Part shown: positions 51,950 to 59,498 of the stretch, in pieces
Numbering within the stretch: position 1 is the stretch's first letter
Layout: each line of letters starts with the position of its first letter
Assembly: GCA_965200925.1 (NCBI GenBank)
Contig: OZ241738.1
Location: 2,790,001 to 2,854,000 of the forward strand
Direction: 5' to 3'
Length of the DNA: 64,000 nucleotides
Source: WTGU01 sp965200925
Lineage (GTDB): Bacteria > Pseudomonadota > Alphaproteobacteria > UBA828
Program-made: the position numbers and the translations under genes
Notes under the pieces: generated by a model
Told to the model about the DNA's origin: nothing
The model's input: only the letters and a program-made list of their open reading frames with translations
Database searches by the model: none

Positions 51950-51973
51950 ACGCCCCGCGCCGCATAATGGGGA

Positions 51974-51986
51974 CCCCAGATTGGGG
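51974..51986 (+). promoter_or_regulatory. Candidate operator, CCCCnnATTGGGG
   Basis: The sequence ACCCCAGATTGGGGGT is a G/C-flanked dyad about 125 bases before the hydrolase start. The same 13-base pattern occurs on the minus strand just before the LuxR-type gene. The site could be bound by that regulator, but only two copies are known here. Confidence 0.35.
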
Positions 51987-52110
51987 GTATTCCCGCACGG
52001 TCCCGGCGCGCGCACCATGCCCGTGGGGAAAACTCATTCCCGCCAATTTGAGGCCGAACGGCGGCCTTTCCGGCGGGTGACCAATGCTTGGGAGAGGAGG
52101 TGCTTCGAAC

Positions 52111-52860
52111 ATGGCCAAGCCAGACTTCTACAAGGATGCACCCGTGGGCCGGTACAACGCGTGGTACTTCGAGGACATCATTCCGGGTGAGAAGGAGTGC
52201 TACGAGGGAGCCGTCAAGGCCTACTACGACGTGAACAGACCGCTGTGGGAGCTGAACCCCGACAAGGCGGTCCTTCTCATCATCGACCTGCAGGTCGACG
52301 TCGTCGATCCGAAGGGCAAGCTGTGGATGCCGGCGTCCACCAAGATGCTCCCGAAGCTCAAGGAGGTCATCGGCTTCTGCCGTGCGCACGGGATCCCGGT
52401 CATCTACACCGCCCATCAGGCGCATCCGAGCGGTCGGGACAAGGGCTTGATGCATACCTATCTCACGCTGCTCCAGGAATCCTTGATCGAGGGACAGCCC
52501 GGAGCGGAGATCCATCCGGAGATCGCTCCGCAGCCCGACGAGTGGATCATTGCGAACAAGCGTCGCTATGATTCGTTCTGGGGCACGGAGCTTGAGGAAG
52601 TTCTCCGCACGTGGGGGAGGGACCAGATCATCCTGACGGGCGCCTGCACCAACTTCTGTTGCTCGACGACCACGCGGTCCGGCATGCAGCGCGGGTTCAA
52701 CATCGCCTTCCCGTACGATCTGAACGCGACCGATGATCCCGCGGTGCACGAGGAGGTGTGCAAGACCATGAACCGCGGCTTCGGCCGGGTCATGGCCGCC
52801 GATGAGCTGCTCGCCGAGCTCGGTGAGGTGGTCAACCAGCGTAGGGCCGCCACCGGCTAG
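52111..52860 (+). CDS. Cysteine hydrolase, isochorismatase family
   Basis: The 249-residue protein has the catalytic triad of the family: Asp in LLIIDLQVDVVD, Lys in ANKRRYDSF, and Cys in TGACTNFCC. It would hydrolyse an amide, carbamoyl or similar bond, like biuret or N-carbamoylsarcosine hydrolases. ATG 52111 follows GAGAGGAGG by ten bases. ATG 52084 has no site. It opens the lower-GC block, 119 bases before a urea/amide-type binding protein, suggesting that the transported solute is its substrate. Confidence 0.88.
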   Translation: MAKPDFYKDAPVGRYNAWYFEDIIPGEKECYEGAVKAYYDVNRPLWELNPDKAVLLIIDLQVDVVDPKGKLWMPASTKMLPKLKEVIGFCRAHGIPVIYTAHQAHPSGRDKGLMHTYLTLLQESLIEGQPGAEIHPEIAPQPDEWIIANKRRYDSFWGTELEEVLRTWGRDQIILTGACTNFCCSTTTRSGMQRGFNIAFPYDLNATDDPAVHEEVCKTMNRGFGRVMAADELLAELGEVVNQRRAATG

Positions 52861-52899
52861 TAGCCGCGAAACGGTTCTCGGGATATTCGCCCAATCTTC

Positions 52900-52951
52900 G
52901 CTGGAGGTGCTTGCGCGAACGAAAGCACCAAGAGAAGCAGGCACCTCCAGC
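52900..52951 (+). other. Strong intercistronic RNA hairpin
   Basis: GCTGGAGGTGCTTGC at 52900-52914 pairs with GCAGGCACCTCCAGC at 52937-52951. This is a 15-bp stem with one G-U pair and a 22-base loop. There is no T-run, so it is more likely a processing or stability element between the hydrolase and the binding-protein gene than a terminator. Confidence 0.7.
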
Positions 52952-52979
52952 TACTCACTGAGACTACTGGGAGGCAACT

Positions 52980-54299
52980 GTGGGTACGACAGCAGGAATG
53001 CGAGTTAAGGTCTGCTGGAGAGCGTTTCTCCTCGGGCTTGCCGCCTTGGCTTTCGCGTCGACGGTCTCAAGCGGTGGCTCTTCGGCTTTGGCGGAGAAGG
53101 CGGAGGGCGAGATCGTCATCTGCGCGATCGACAGCACCTCCGGCGATTTCTCCATCATGTCCACCCCGAAGCACTTCGCGTACCAGATGGCTGCCGACGA
53201 GATCAATGCGAAAGGCGGCATCTTCGTCGACGGCATGCAGAAGAAGATCAAGGTCGTCGGGTACGACGGTCAGTCGACCGTGAAGCGCTACCAAGAGCTC
53301 GCCCAGAAGTGCGTGTACGACGACGAGGCGGACGTCGTGTTCGCAGCATATACCGGTGCGGAGCGGGAAGCGGCACGCCGGGAGGTCATCAGAGCCAAAA
53401 CCATCTATTGGCACAACAACCAGGGAGAGGGCGGCATCGCCGACCACTACTCGTTCTTCTCCGGGGCCACTGGCCAACAGCAGGTGCTGCCCAGCGTGAA
53501 GTGGATGATCGAGAACGTCGGTCCGAAAATCTACTTCATCGGCGCGGATTATGTGTATTGCCGCGCGATGGGAGATTGGACCCGCACGGCCGCCAATCTG
53601 TATGGCGGTGAGATGGTCGAGGAGGAGTACTTCCCGTTCGGCGTATCGCAGTGGCAGGCCACGATCGACAAGATTCAGCGGACGAAACCCGACTTTCAGG
53701 CCCACTGCTTGGTCGGCGCAGAGCACGTTCAGTTCTATCCTCAGGCCCAAGCAGCCGGCTTGACGATCCCGATGTGGTCTATGGTGACGATCTCCGACGG
53801 CTACGAACACCTCCGTTTCGCGCCACCGGCGTTGAACAACATGTACGCGACCATCAGCTATTCCGAGGACATCCCGCATCCCAACAACTGGCCGTTCATG
53901 GAACGGTTCCGGGAGCGCTTTCCGGATACCACGAAGTTCCCCTATATCAATCAGGGGGCTGGCTATGGTTGGACAGTGGTGCACGCGATGGCCGAGGCTT
54001 GGAGGAGAGCCGGAACGACCGAGACCGAAGCGACGATCAAGGCGCTCGAAGAGGACATCGAGATCGCCGATCACCCGGGCGGCCGCTGGGTCCTGCGCGG
54101 CGCAGTCCACCACGCGGCCCAACACACCTATCTGTTCAACATCGACGCCGAACACAACCTGCATTTCGTGGCGGATCTGGGCTTCACCGAGCCGACCTTC
54201 CTCCAGGACATCGGCGTCGACATGAGGAAGAAGGCGCCGGGGCGTCCCTTCCTGCCGCGGGATAATCCCGAATGGGCGACCTTCTTCGAAGGGCAGTAA
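52980..54299 (+). CDS. Urea/amide-type ABC transporter substrate-binding protein
   Basis: The 439-residue protein starts at GTG 52980 with a Sec signal (CWRAFLLGLAALAFASTVSS) and cleavage near ALA|EK. The mature type 1 periplasmic fold (VICAIDSTSGDFSIMSTPKHFAYQMAADEINAKGG, FSGATGQQQVLPSVKWMIE) belongs to the UrtA/AmiC-like branch of the branched-chain amino acid family. It captures a small polar nitrogenous or organic solute. A hairpin precedes it and a terminator-like hairpin follows, so its transcript is probably the most abundant of the operon. Confidence 0.88.
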   Translation: MGTTAGMRVKVCWRAFLLGLAALAFASTVSSGGSSALAEKAEGEIVICAIDSTSGDFSIMSTPKHFAYQMAADEINAKGGIFVDGMQKKIKVVGYDGQSTVKRYQELAQKCVYDDEADVVFAAYTGAEREAARREVIRAKTIYWHNNQGEGGIADHYSFFSGATGQQQVLPSVKWMIENVGPKIYFIGADYVYCRAMGDWTRTAANLYGGEMVEEEYFPFGVSQWQATIDKIQRTKPDFQAHCLVGAEHVQFYPQAQAAGLTIPMWSMVTISDGYEHLRFAPPALNNMYATISYSEDIPHPNNWPFMERFRERFPDTTKFPYINQGAGYGWTVVHAMAEAWRRAGTTETEATIKALEEDIEIADHPGGRWVLRGAVHHAAQHTYLFNIDAEHNLHFVADLGFTEPTFLQDIGVDMRKKAPGRPFLPRDNPEWATFFEGQ

Positions 54300-54320
54300 C
54301 AGCCAGCGTAATTTCCGATA

Positions 54321-54366
54321 GAGGCGGCCGGCGTGACGCAACTGGCCGCCTCTTCTTTCTCTCTTC
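54321..54366 (+). terminator. Attenuating terminator after the binding-protein gene
   Basis: AGAGGCGGCC at 54321-54330 pairs perfectly with GGCCGCCTCT at 54345-54354 across a 14-base loop. The pyrimidine-rich tract TCTTTCTCTCTT follows. The permease genes lie downstream on the same strand, so partial termination would raise binding protein over permease. Confidence 0.7.
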
Positions 54367-54409
54367 TCCTCATTGACAGACGGGCAAAAAAGTAGGAAAG
54401 AGACTGAAC

Positions 54410-55321
54410 TTGGATACATTGGCTGTAATATTTAGCTTTATCTACCAGTATGCCGATAACGTTGGCTTTCTGCTTCTTTCCGCTGCCGGTCTAATCATTA
54501 TTTTCGGCATGATGGGCGTCATCAATATGGCGCATGGCGAACTGATGATGATCGGTGCCTACGTAACCGCCTTCGCCTATCACGCCGGCGTTCCCGCGCC
54601 GATCGCGATCATCCTGGCGGGCGTCGGGTCCGGGCTTGCCGGCGTCGTCCTCGAGCGCTTGGTCATCCGCTTCTTCTATAGGCAGCTGCTGTCCTCTCTG
54701 GTCGTGACCTGGGGCATAAGCCTCGTACTGACCGAGGGATTTCTGCTGATATTCGGGCCTTCCATTCTCAACGTTCCGACGCCCTATGGCAGCTTTGCCG
54801 TCGGCGAACTTACTTTCGGAATCTATCGGCTGGTGCTCTTTGGCGTTTCCCTGATGCTGATCGGCGTGATCTGGGCGCTCTTCGTCTACACGCGCTTCGG
54901 CACCCGCGCCCGGGCCACGATGGAGAATCCGGAGATGGCGGAGGCGTTCGGAGTCAACACCTCCCGTATGTATGCGCTCACATTCGGCTTGGGCTCGGCG
55001 CTCGGCGGCATCGCGGGCGGCATGTTTGCCTTGACCGCGACCATCTCGCCTTTCTTCGGCGTCAACTACACCTTGTTCGCTTTCATCACTGTGGTGGTCG
55101 GCGGCGGCACTAATGTCATCACGGGAATAACCGCGAGCGCCATGGCATTGGCTGGCGCGCAGACGATCGTGAACAATGCATGGAGCGTGTATGTTGGCTA
55201 TGTCTCCATGATGCTGGCAGCTTTCCTCATTTTGTTGTTCCTTCCGCGGGGCATCTCGGAATATCTGGAGAGGCGCAAGATACGCGTAGCGAGAAGAAAT
55301 GAATGGCAACGATCAGAGTAG
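54410..55321 (+). CDS. Branched-chain/urea-type ABC permease (LivH/UrtB-like)
   Basis: The 303-residue integral membrane protein has about eight helices, beginning VGFLLLSAAGLIIIFGMMGVINMAHGELMMIGAY, the LivH/UrtB signature. The start is TTG 54410 behind GGAAAGAG. Its last bases overlap the next permease gene by 23. It forms half of the membrane channel. Confidence 0.88.
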   Translation: MDTLAVIFSFIYQYADNVGFLLLSAAGLIIIFGMMGVINMAHGELMMIGAYVTAFAYHAGVPAPIAIILAGVGSGLAGVVLERLVIRFFYRQLLSSLVVTWGISLVLTEGFLLIFGPSILNVPTPYGSFAVGELTFGIYRLVLFGVSLMLIGVIWALFVYTRFGTRARATMENPEMAEAFGVNTSRMYALTFGLGSALGGIAGGMFALTATISPFFGVNYTLFAFITVVVGGGTNVITGITASAMALAGAQTIVNNAWSVYVGYVSMMLAAFLILLFLPRGISEYLERRKIRVARRNEWQRSE

Positions 55322-56411
55322 CGTCCTCGACAAATACCTCGGTCGGCTGAACGGACCTCAGACGATCGGCCGGGGTGTGCCGTTTTGGGCCTGCTTCCTG
55401 GCGGTAGTCACCACGCTTGCTCTCTGCCCGGAAATCCTGTCCCGCTACGAGCTCATCAGCTTCAGCAATTTCCTCATCTCCGGGTTTCTGGCGCTCAGCC
55501 TCTGCCTCCTATGGGGCTATTGCGGAGTGCTCAGCCTGGGTCAAGCGGCTTTTTTCGGCATCGGCGGCTACACCTATGGCATCGTCGCGCTCAACTTGCT
55601 GAATGCCCACGGCAACACCGATGTTGCATTCGTCGCAGGCATCGTCCTGCCGACGATGTTTGCCGCGATTCTCGGCCTGATCATGTTCTTTGCCCGCTTG
55701 GCGGGGGTCTATGTCGCGATCCTCATGTTGGTCGTCTCCTTGATATTCGAACTGTTCCTTCTGCAAACCGCCGATCCCAACTACACGATCGGAGCGGCCT
55801 ATATCGGGGGTTTCAACGGGCTGAGGCCGGCTTCCCCCGACGATCCTCTGTTGCCGAGCCTGATTTTCGGCTACGGAGAATCGGTGCTGGAGTTCGATGG
55901 CCGTAGCGTCGAGTTTTACTACCTGACGCTGGGACTGCTCGGTGCCGTCTATCTCGGCCTTCGCTGGCTGGTCAACTCCAGCTACGGTTTCCTGCTCGTC
56001 GGCTGCCGCGAGGATGCGCATCGGACGGAGACTTTCGGCTACGACGTCCGCTTGGTTCAGCTCAGTGTGTTCTGCATCGCGGCCGCGATCGCCGGCTTGG
56101 CGGGCGTCCTCTACACCGCCTGGGGCACCTTCATTCACCCGAACCAATTCGGCTTGAAAGCGAATATTCTGCCCGTGATTTGGGTCGCGGTTGGAGGGCG
56201 TAAAGACCTCACGGCCGCGCTGATCGGCGCACTGGTCCTCGAGTGGGTCGGTCTACGTCTGGCGGCCGTCGGCGAGATCTCCCTCCTCATCATGGGAGCC
56301 ATCCTGGTGATCGCGATGCTGATCACGCCGGAAGGTGTCATTACCACTCTGGCGCGCGTTGTCGAGCGCGGCAGGGCGTTTGCGAAGGGCGCCATGGGGA
56401 GGCGTCGGTAA
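55299..56411 (+). CDS. Branched-chain/urea-type ABC permease (LivM/UrtC-like)
   Basis: The 370-residue integral membrane protein contains SLCLLWGYCGVLSLGQAAFFGIGGYTYG, the LivM/UrtC hallmark, and the cytoplasmic coupling segment REDAHRTETFGYDVRLVQL. ATG 55299 lies inside the end of the previous permease gene, so the pair is translationally coupled. Confidence 0.88.
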   Translation: MNGNDQSSVLDKYLGRLNGPQTIGRGVPFWACFLAVVTTLALCPEILSRYELISFSNFLISGFLALSLCLLWGYCGVLSLGQAAFFGIGGYTYGIVALNLLNAHGNTDVAFVAGIVLPTMFAAILGLIMFFARLAGVYVAILMLVVSLIFELFLLQTADPNYTIGAAYIGGFNGLRPASPDDPLLPSLIFGYGESVLEFDGRSVEFYYLTLGLLGAVYLGLRWLVNSSYGFLLVGCREDAHRTETFGYDVRLVQLSVFCIAAAIAGLAGVLYTAWGTFIHPNQFGLKANILPVIWVAVGGRKDLTAALIGALVLEWVGLRLAAVGEISLLIMGAILVIAMLITPEGVITTLARVVERGRAFAKGAMGRRR

Positions 56412-56470
56412 GTGAGGATCCCAATCGGTCAAGTCGTGGGTCCCCGCGCGTACAGCGGAAAGCGCGATCC

Positions 56471-57193
56471 GTGACGAGCAACGAGCCGATCGTCGGCGTC
56501 AGCGGCCTCGCCAAGCAATATGGCGGCGTCGCCGCCCTTCGGGGCGTGGATTTTTCCGTCGACCGGGGAGAGCTCCACTGTATCATCGGTCCCAACGGTG
56601 CCGGCAAGAGCACGTTCTTCAAGCTCCTGATGGGCATCGAGCGACCGACGGCAGGCGCCATTCGGTACAAGGGGCGCGACATCACGTCCTTGGGCTCTTT
56701 CGAACGGGCGCGTCTCGGCTTCTCGGTCAAGTTCCAGAATATTCGCGTCTATCAAGACCTGTCCGTCTTTCACAACCTCTTTATCCCTCTGCGCCGGCAC
56801 CATCGTATGAAGGACATATCCGAGCAGGTCGCCGAGCTCTTGGGACAGCTGCGCCTCGCCGGGACGGAGAACGAAACCGTGTCCAGCCTCTCACACGGGC
56901 AAGTCCAATGGCTCGCCATCGGGATGTCGATCGCCGCGCGTCCCGAGGTCTTGCTGCTGGACGAACCCACGGCCGGCATGTCCGATGACGAGACACGAGA
57001 AACCGCGAACATCATTCGTCGTCTCAAGGTTGGCGGCATGACGATCTTGGTCATCGAGCACGACATGACCTTCATTCGGGGCCTGGACACCCGAACGACG
57101 GTGCTGCACTATGGCCGATTGTTCGCGCAGGGCACTTTCTCTGAAATCGAAGCCAATGAAGACGTTCATCGAATCTACCTGGGAACGCTTTGA
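56471..57193 (+). CDS. ABC ATP-binding protein (LivG/UrtD-like)
   Basis: The 240-residue ATPase starts at GTG 56471. Walker A is GPNGAGKST, the signature is LSHGQVQWLAIGM (the LSHGQ form typical of UrtD), and Walker B is VLLLDEPTAGMS. It pairs with the LivF/UrtE-like ATPase 25 bases downstream. Confidence 0.9.
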   Translation: MTSNEPIVGVSGLAKQYGGVAALRGVDFSVDRGELHCIIGPNGAGKSTFFKLLMGIERPTAGAIRYKGRDITSLGSFERARLGFSVKFQNIRVYQDLSVFHNLFIPLRRHHRMKDISEQVAELLGQLRLAGTENETVSSLSHGQVQWLAIGMSIAARPEVLLLDEPTAGMSDDETRETANIIRRLKVGGMTILVIEHDMTFIRGLDTRTTVLHYGRLFAQGTFSEIEANEDVHRIYLGTL

Positions 57194-57217
57194 CTCCCGT
57201 ATCAGGTGAGAAGAGCC

Positions 57218-57964
57218 ATGGCGTCAGAATCCGATGAGGTGCGGAGCGAACAGACATTGCTGACCGTCGACGATGTCTCTTCCGGATACGGCAGCGCACG
57301 AATTCTTCAACACGTCTCCTTCTCCGTGAAGGGGCACGAGATCCTCGCGATCGTCGGGCGCAACGGCGTCGGCAAGACGACGCTCATGAAGACGTTGATT
57401 GGTCTGCTCCGTCTCATGGACGGAAGCATCGAGTTCAAGGGTGAAAATGTCGGTCGTTTTCGTCCATCGCGAAGAGCCGATCGCGGCATCGCATACGTCC
57501 CTCAGGGACGGGGGATCTTCGGCCGCATGTCGGTAACGGAGAACTTGCTGCTCGGCCAGGGTTTGGGAGGCAAAGGCCGGAAGGCCAACTATGATCGCGT
57601 TTATCGATTCTTTCCGCTCCTGAAGGAGCGCGGATCACAGAAAGCAGGCTCGTTGAGCGGCGGCGAACAGCAGCAGCTCGCTATCGGCCGCGTCCTGGTC
57701 GGGCACCCTGAGCTCATTCTGTTGGATGAGCCCTCGGAGGGGATCCAACCCAACATCGTGCAGGAGATCGGTCAGATCATTCGGCGGTTGATCGAGCAGG
57801 AGAACCTGACCGTCATCATCGTCGAACAAAATCTCGAGATGATCCACTCGGTCGCCGATCGTTGCATGGTGATGGACAAAGGCACGATCATCGCCCACCT
57901 GACGCCGGACGAGATCGCGAATCCGGAGGTCGCGAAGCGGTACTTGGCGATCTCAACGGCCTGA
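57218..57964 (+). CDS. ABC ATP-binding protein (LivF/UrtE-like)
   Basis: The 248-residue ATPase has Walker A GRNGVGKTT, signature LSGGEQQQLAIGRVL, Walker B LILLDEPSEGIQPN (the UrtE-like form) and VIIVEQNLEM. ATG 57218 is chosen over GTG 57206 because homology starts later and AGGTGAGAAG lies upstream. It ends ten bases before a 22-base C homopolymer and converges with the LuxR-type gene, which overlaps its 3' end as sequenced. Confidence 0.9.
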   Translation: MASESDEVRSEQTLLTVDDVSSGYGSARILQHVSFSVKGHEILAIVGRNGVGKTTLMKTLIGLLRLMDGSIEFKGENVGRFRPSRRADRGIAYVPQGRGIFGRMSVTENLLLGQGLGGKGRKANYDRVYRFFPLLKERGSQKAGSLSGGEQQQLAIGRVLVGHPELILLDEPSEGIQPNIVQEIGQIIRRLIEQENLTVIIVEQNLEMIHSVADRCMVMDKGTIIAHLTPDEIANPEVAKRYLAISTA

Positions 57965-58748
57965 GCACGTCATCCCCCCCCCCCCCCCCCCCCCCGGAGT
58001 GTGGACCGATCAAGTGGAGCTGCGCCGCATTCATAGCGGCTTGCGCCGTGGTATGTGCTCCCAGCCGGCACCGCGCGTTCTTCAGATACATGCGAACGGT
58101 CTCCGTCGACAGGCCGAGGATGATCGCGATCTCCGGCGCGGTCTTGCCCGCCCCGATCCAGTGCAGACATTCCTTTTCGCGACGACTCAGCTTGAAGGGA
58201 TCGACAACCGGAATTTCTTTTTCGAGTCCCAATTTGCCGAGGGTATGACGATACAGATGCGTCAAATCGAGCATCATGTCTTCGGTCTTGCTCCTGATTC
58301 CCAAATAGTTCACGTTGGATTTGTCCACTATCGCGCTGAGCACGGCGAAGCGACCGTCGGGAAAGTGCACGGGGGTGGTCACGCCACGCCCCAAGCCGAT
58401 ATCGGCCAGATACTGCCAAGCCTCGCATTCGATGGGCTCAAGCTTCCCGCTTTTATGCAGATCGTTCCAGTCGAATGGCAAAGTTCCTCGGAAACACTCA
58501 TGGTAATAGGGATCGTGTACGGAGAAGCGTTCCCAGCCGTATTCCCAGCCGGGTGGGAAGTTCCGAACGTTCAATCTCAGCGGCAGCCAGCGGCCGTCGA
58601 GCAGACGGGAACCGAGCTTTTGGAAGGCGTAGGATATCTGCGTATATCCGAGGTCCCCACAGATATCCATCAATATATCGAGCGAATGTTCGAAGCTCTC
58701 GGCCTTCTCCAACTTGGCGGCGATGTCTTTCAGATGGCAGTGCTCCAT
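57888..58748 (-). CDS. LuxR-type regulator with autoinducer-binding domain (LuxR solo)
   Basis: From ATG 58748 the core is about 251 residues. The autoinducer-binding domain has Trp68, Asp79, Pro80, Trp94 and Gly122 at the conserved TraR positions W57, D70, P71, W85 and G113. The Y61 position is Trp72. A GerE-type helix-turn-helix follows (LSRREKECLHWIGAGKTAPEIAIILGLSTETV). No luxI gene is in the window. After LHLIGPHSG the frame enters a G22 tract and, as sequenced, continues as poly-Gly and about 30 residues antisense to the ABC gene. One base more or less in the tract stops it almost at once. A start at 58883 is possible but poorly supported. Confidence 0.88.
   Translation of the reverse strand: MEHCHLKDIAAKLEKAESFEHSLDILMDICGDLGYTQISYAFQKLGSRLLDGRWLPLRLNVRNFPPGWEYGWERFSVHDPYYHECFRGTLPFDWNDLHKSGKLEPIECEAWQYLADIGLGRGVTTPVHFPDGRFAVLSAIVDKSNVNYLGIRSKTEDMMLDLTHLYRHTLGKLGLEKEIPVVDPFKLSRREKECLHWIGAGKTAPEIAIILGLSTETVRMYLKNARCRLGAHTTAQAAMNAAQLHLIGPHSGGGGGGGDDVLRPLRSPSTASRPPDSRSRPASGGR
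57974..57995 (+). repeat. C22 homopolymer tract
   Basis: Twenty-two consecutive C residues lie between the stop of the LivF/UrtE-like gene and the end of the LuxR-type core, on whose coding strand they are G. Such tracts slip in replication and also in sequencing, so the length may vary or be wrong. Confidence 0.9.
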
Positions 58749-58755
58749 CTTTCGT

Positions 58756-58768
58756 CCCCAATGGGGGG
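58756..58768 (-). promoter_or_regulatory. Candidate operator, CCCCnnATTGGGG (second copy)
   Basis: On the minus strand CCCCCCATTGGGG starts eight bases before the regulator ATG, within the ribosome-binding region. It matches the copy at 51974-51986 and could serve autoregulation. G-rich chance matches cannot be excluded. Confidence 0.3.
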
Positions 58769-58939
58769 AGTCACATTCTTGTTTTATTCTTGCTCCCGCG
58801 CTTACGCTATTCTCACTCTCGCGTCGCGCCCATGCCTCGTTGCATAGTGCATATAGCGCAACCCAGGCGTTACTCTGGCGCACATCGGGGGAGGCGTCAA
58901 GTACATGTCCCGGTTCACGACATACGAGACACCGGGTGG

Positions 58940-59019
58940 GCCGTGGGGAGCGGCGCGTCGAGCCGCTTCGCGGCTCCTTCGCTGCGCTCTTGGCCGGGTG
59001 ACCCGCCTCTCCCCACGGC
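58940..59019 (+). other. Nested inverted repeat in the leader of the SlyD-like gene
   Basis: GCCGTGGGGAG at 58940-58950 has its complement at 59009-59019, extending to 16 positions with one mismatch (58940-58955 with 59004-59019). Between the arms GAGCCG-CTTCG-CGGCTC forms a second hairpin. The outer arm ends about 20 bases before the start codon, so the fold could hide or expose the ribosome site. Confidence 0.6.
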
Positions 59020-59040
59020 TCCGAGAGCGATGAGGAGATG

Positions 59041-59469
59041 ATGGCGAAAGCGGAGGTCGGGCAAACGGTGCGCGTGCACTATTCCGGGAAGCTCGAGGAC
59101 GGAACCGAATTTGACTCATCCGTCGGCGACAGGCCGATGGAGCTCACCATCGGCGATGGCGCCGCCCTGCCCGCGTTCGAGCAGGCGCTGGTCGGCATGG
59201 CACCCGGCGACACCAAGACCGTGTGCGTGCCGGCGATGGAAGCTCACGGTCTCCATTTCCAAGAATTGGTGCGGACCGTGGACCGCTCGCGGATCCCCGC
59301 ATCCGAAGACCTGACCGTCGGCACTCGGATCAGCGCGACCCTCATGGGCGGCGTCCGCGCTTATCTGAGAATCGTCGACATCTCGGACGAGAGGGTGACG
59401 GTCGACCTCAATCATCCCCTGGCCGGCAAGGACCTGACCTACGAGATAACGATGGTCGAGTTCGCCTGA
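59041..59469 (+). CDS. FKBP-type peptidyl-prolyl isomerase, SlyD-like
   Basis: The 142-residue protein from ATG 59041 (ATG 59038 is one codon earlier) has VRVHYSGKLEDGTEFDSS, the FKBP core, an inserted-flap region (VPAMEAHGLHFQELVRTVDRSRIP), and the closing strand DLNHPLAGKDLTYEITMVEF characteristic of SlyD. It acts as a folding helper in the cytoplasm. The His-rich metal-binding tail of E. coli SlyD is absent. A structured leader precedes it. Confidence 0.9.
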   Translation: MAKAEVGQTVRVHYSGKLEDGTEFDSSVGDRPMELTIGDGAALPAFEQALVGMAPGDTKTVCVPAMEAHGLHFQELVRTVDRSRIPASEDLTVGTRISATLMGGVRAYLRIVDISDERVTVDLNHPLAGKDLTYEITMVEFA

Positions 59470-59498
59470 TCCCCTGGGAGACTGCGGCGCAGGCTTTC

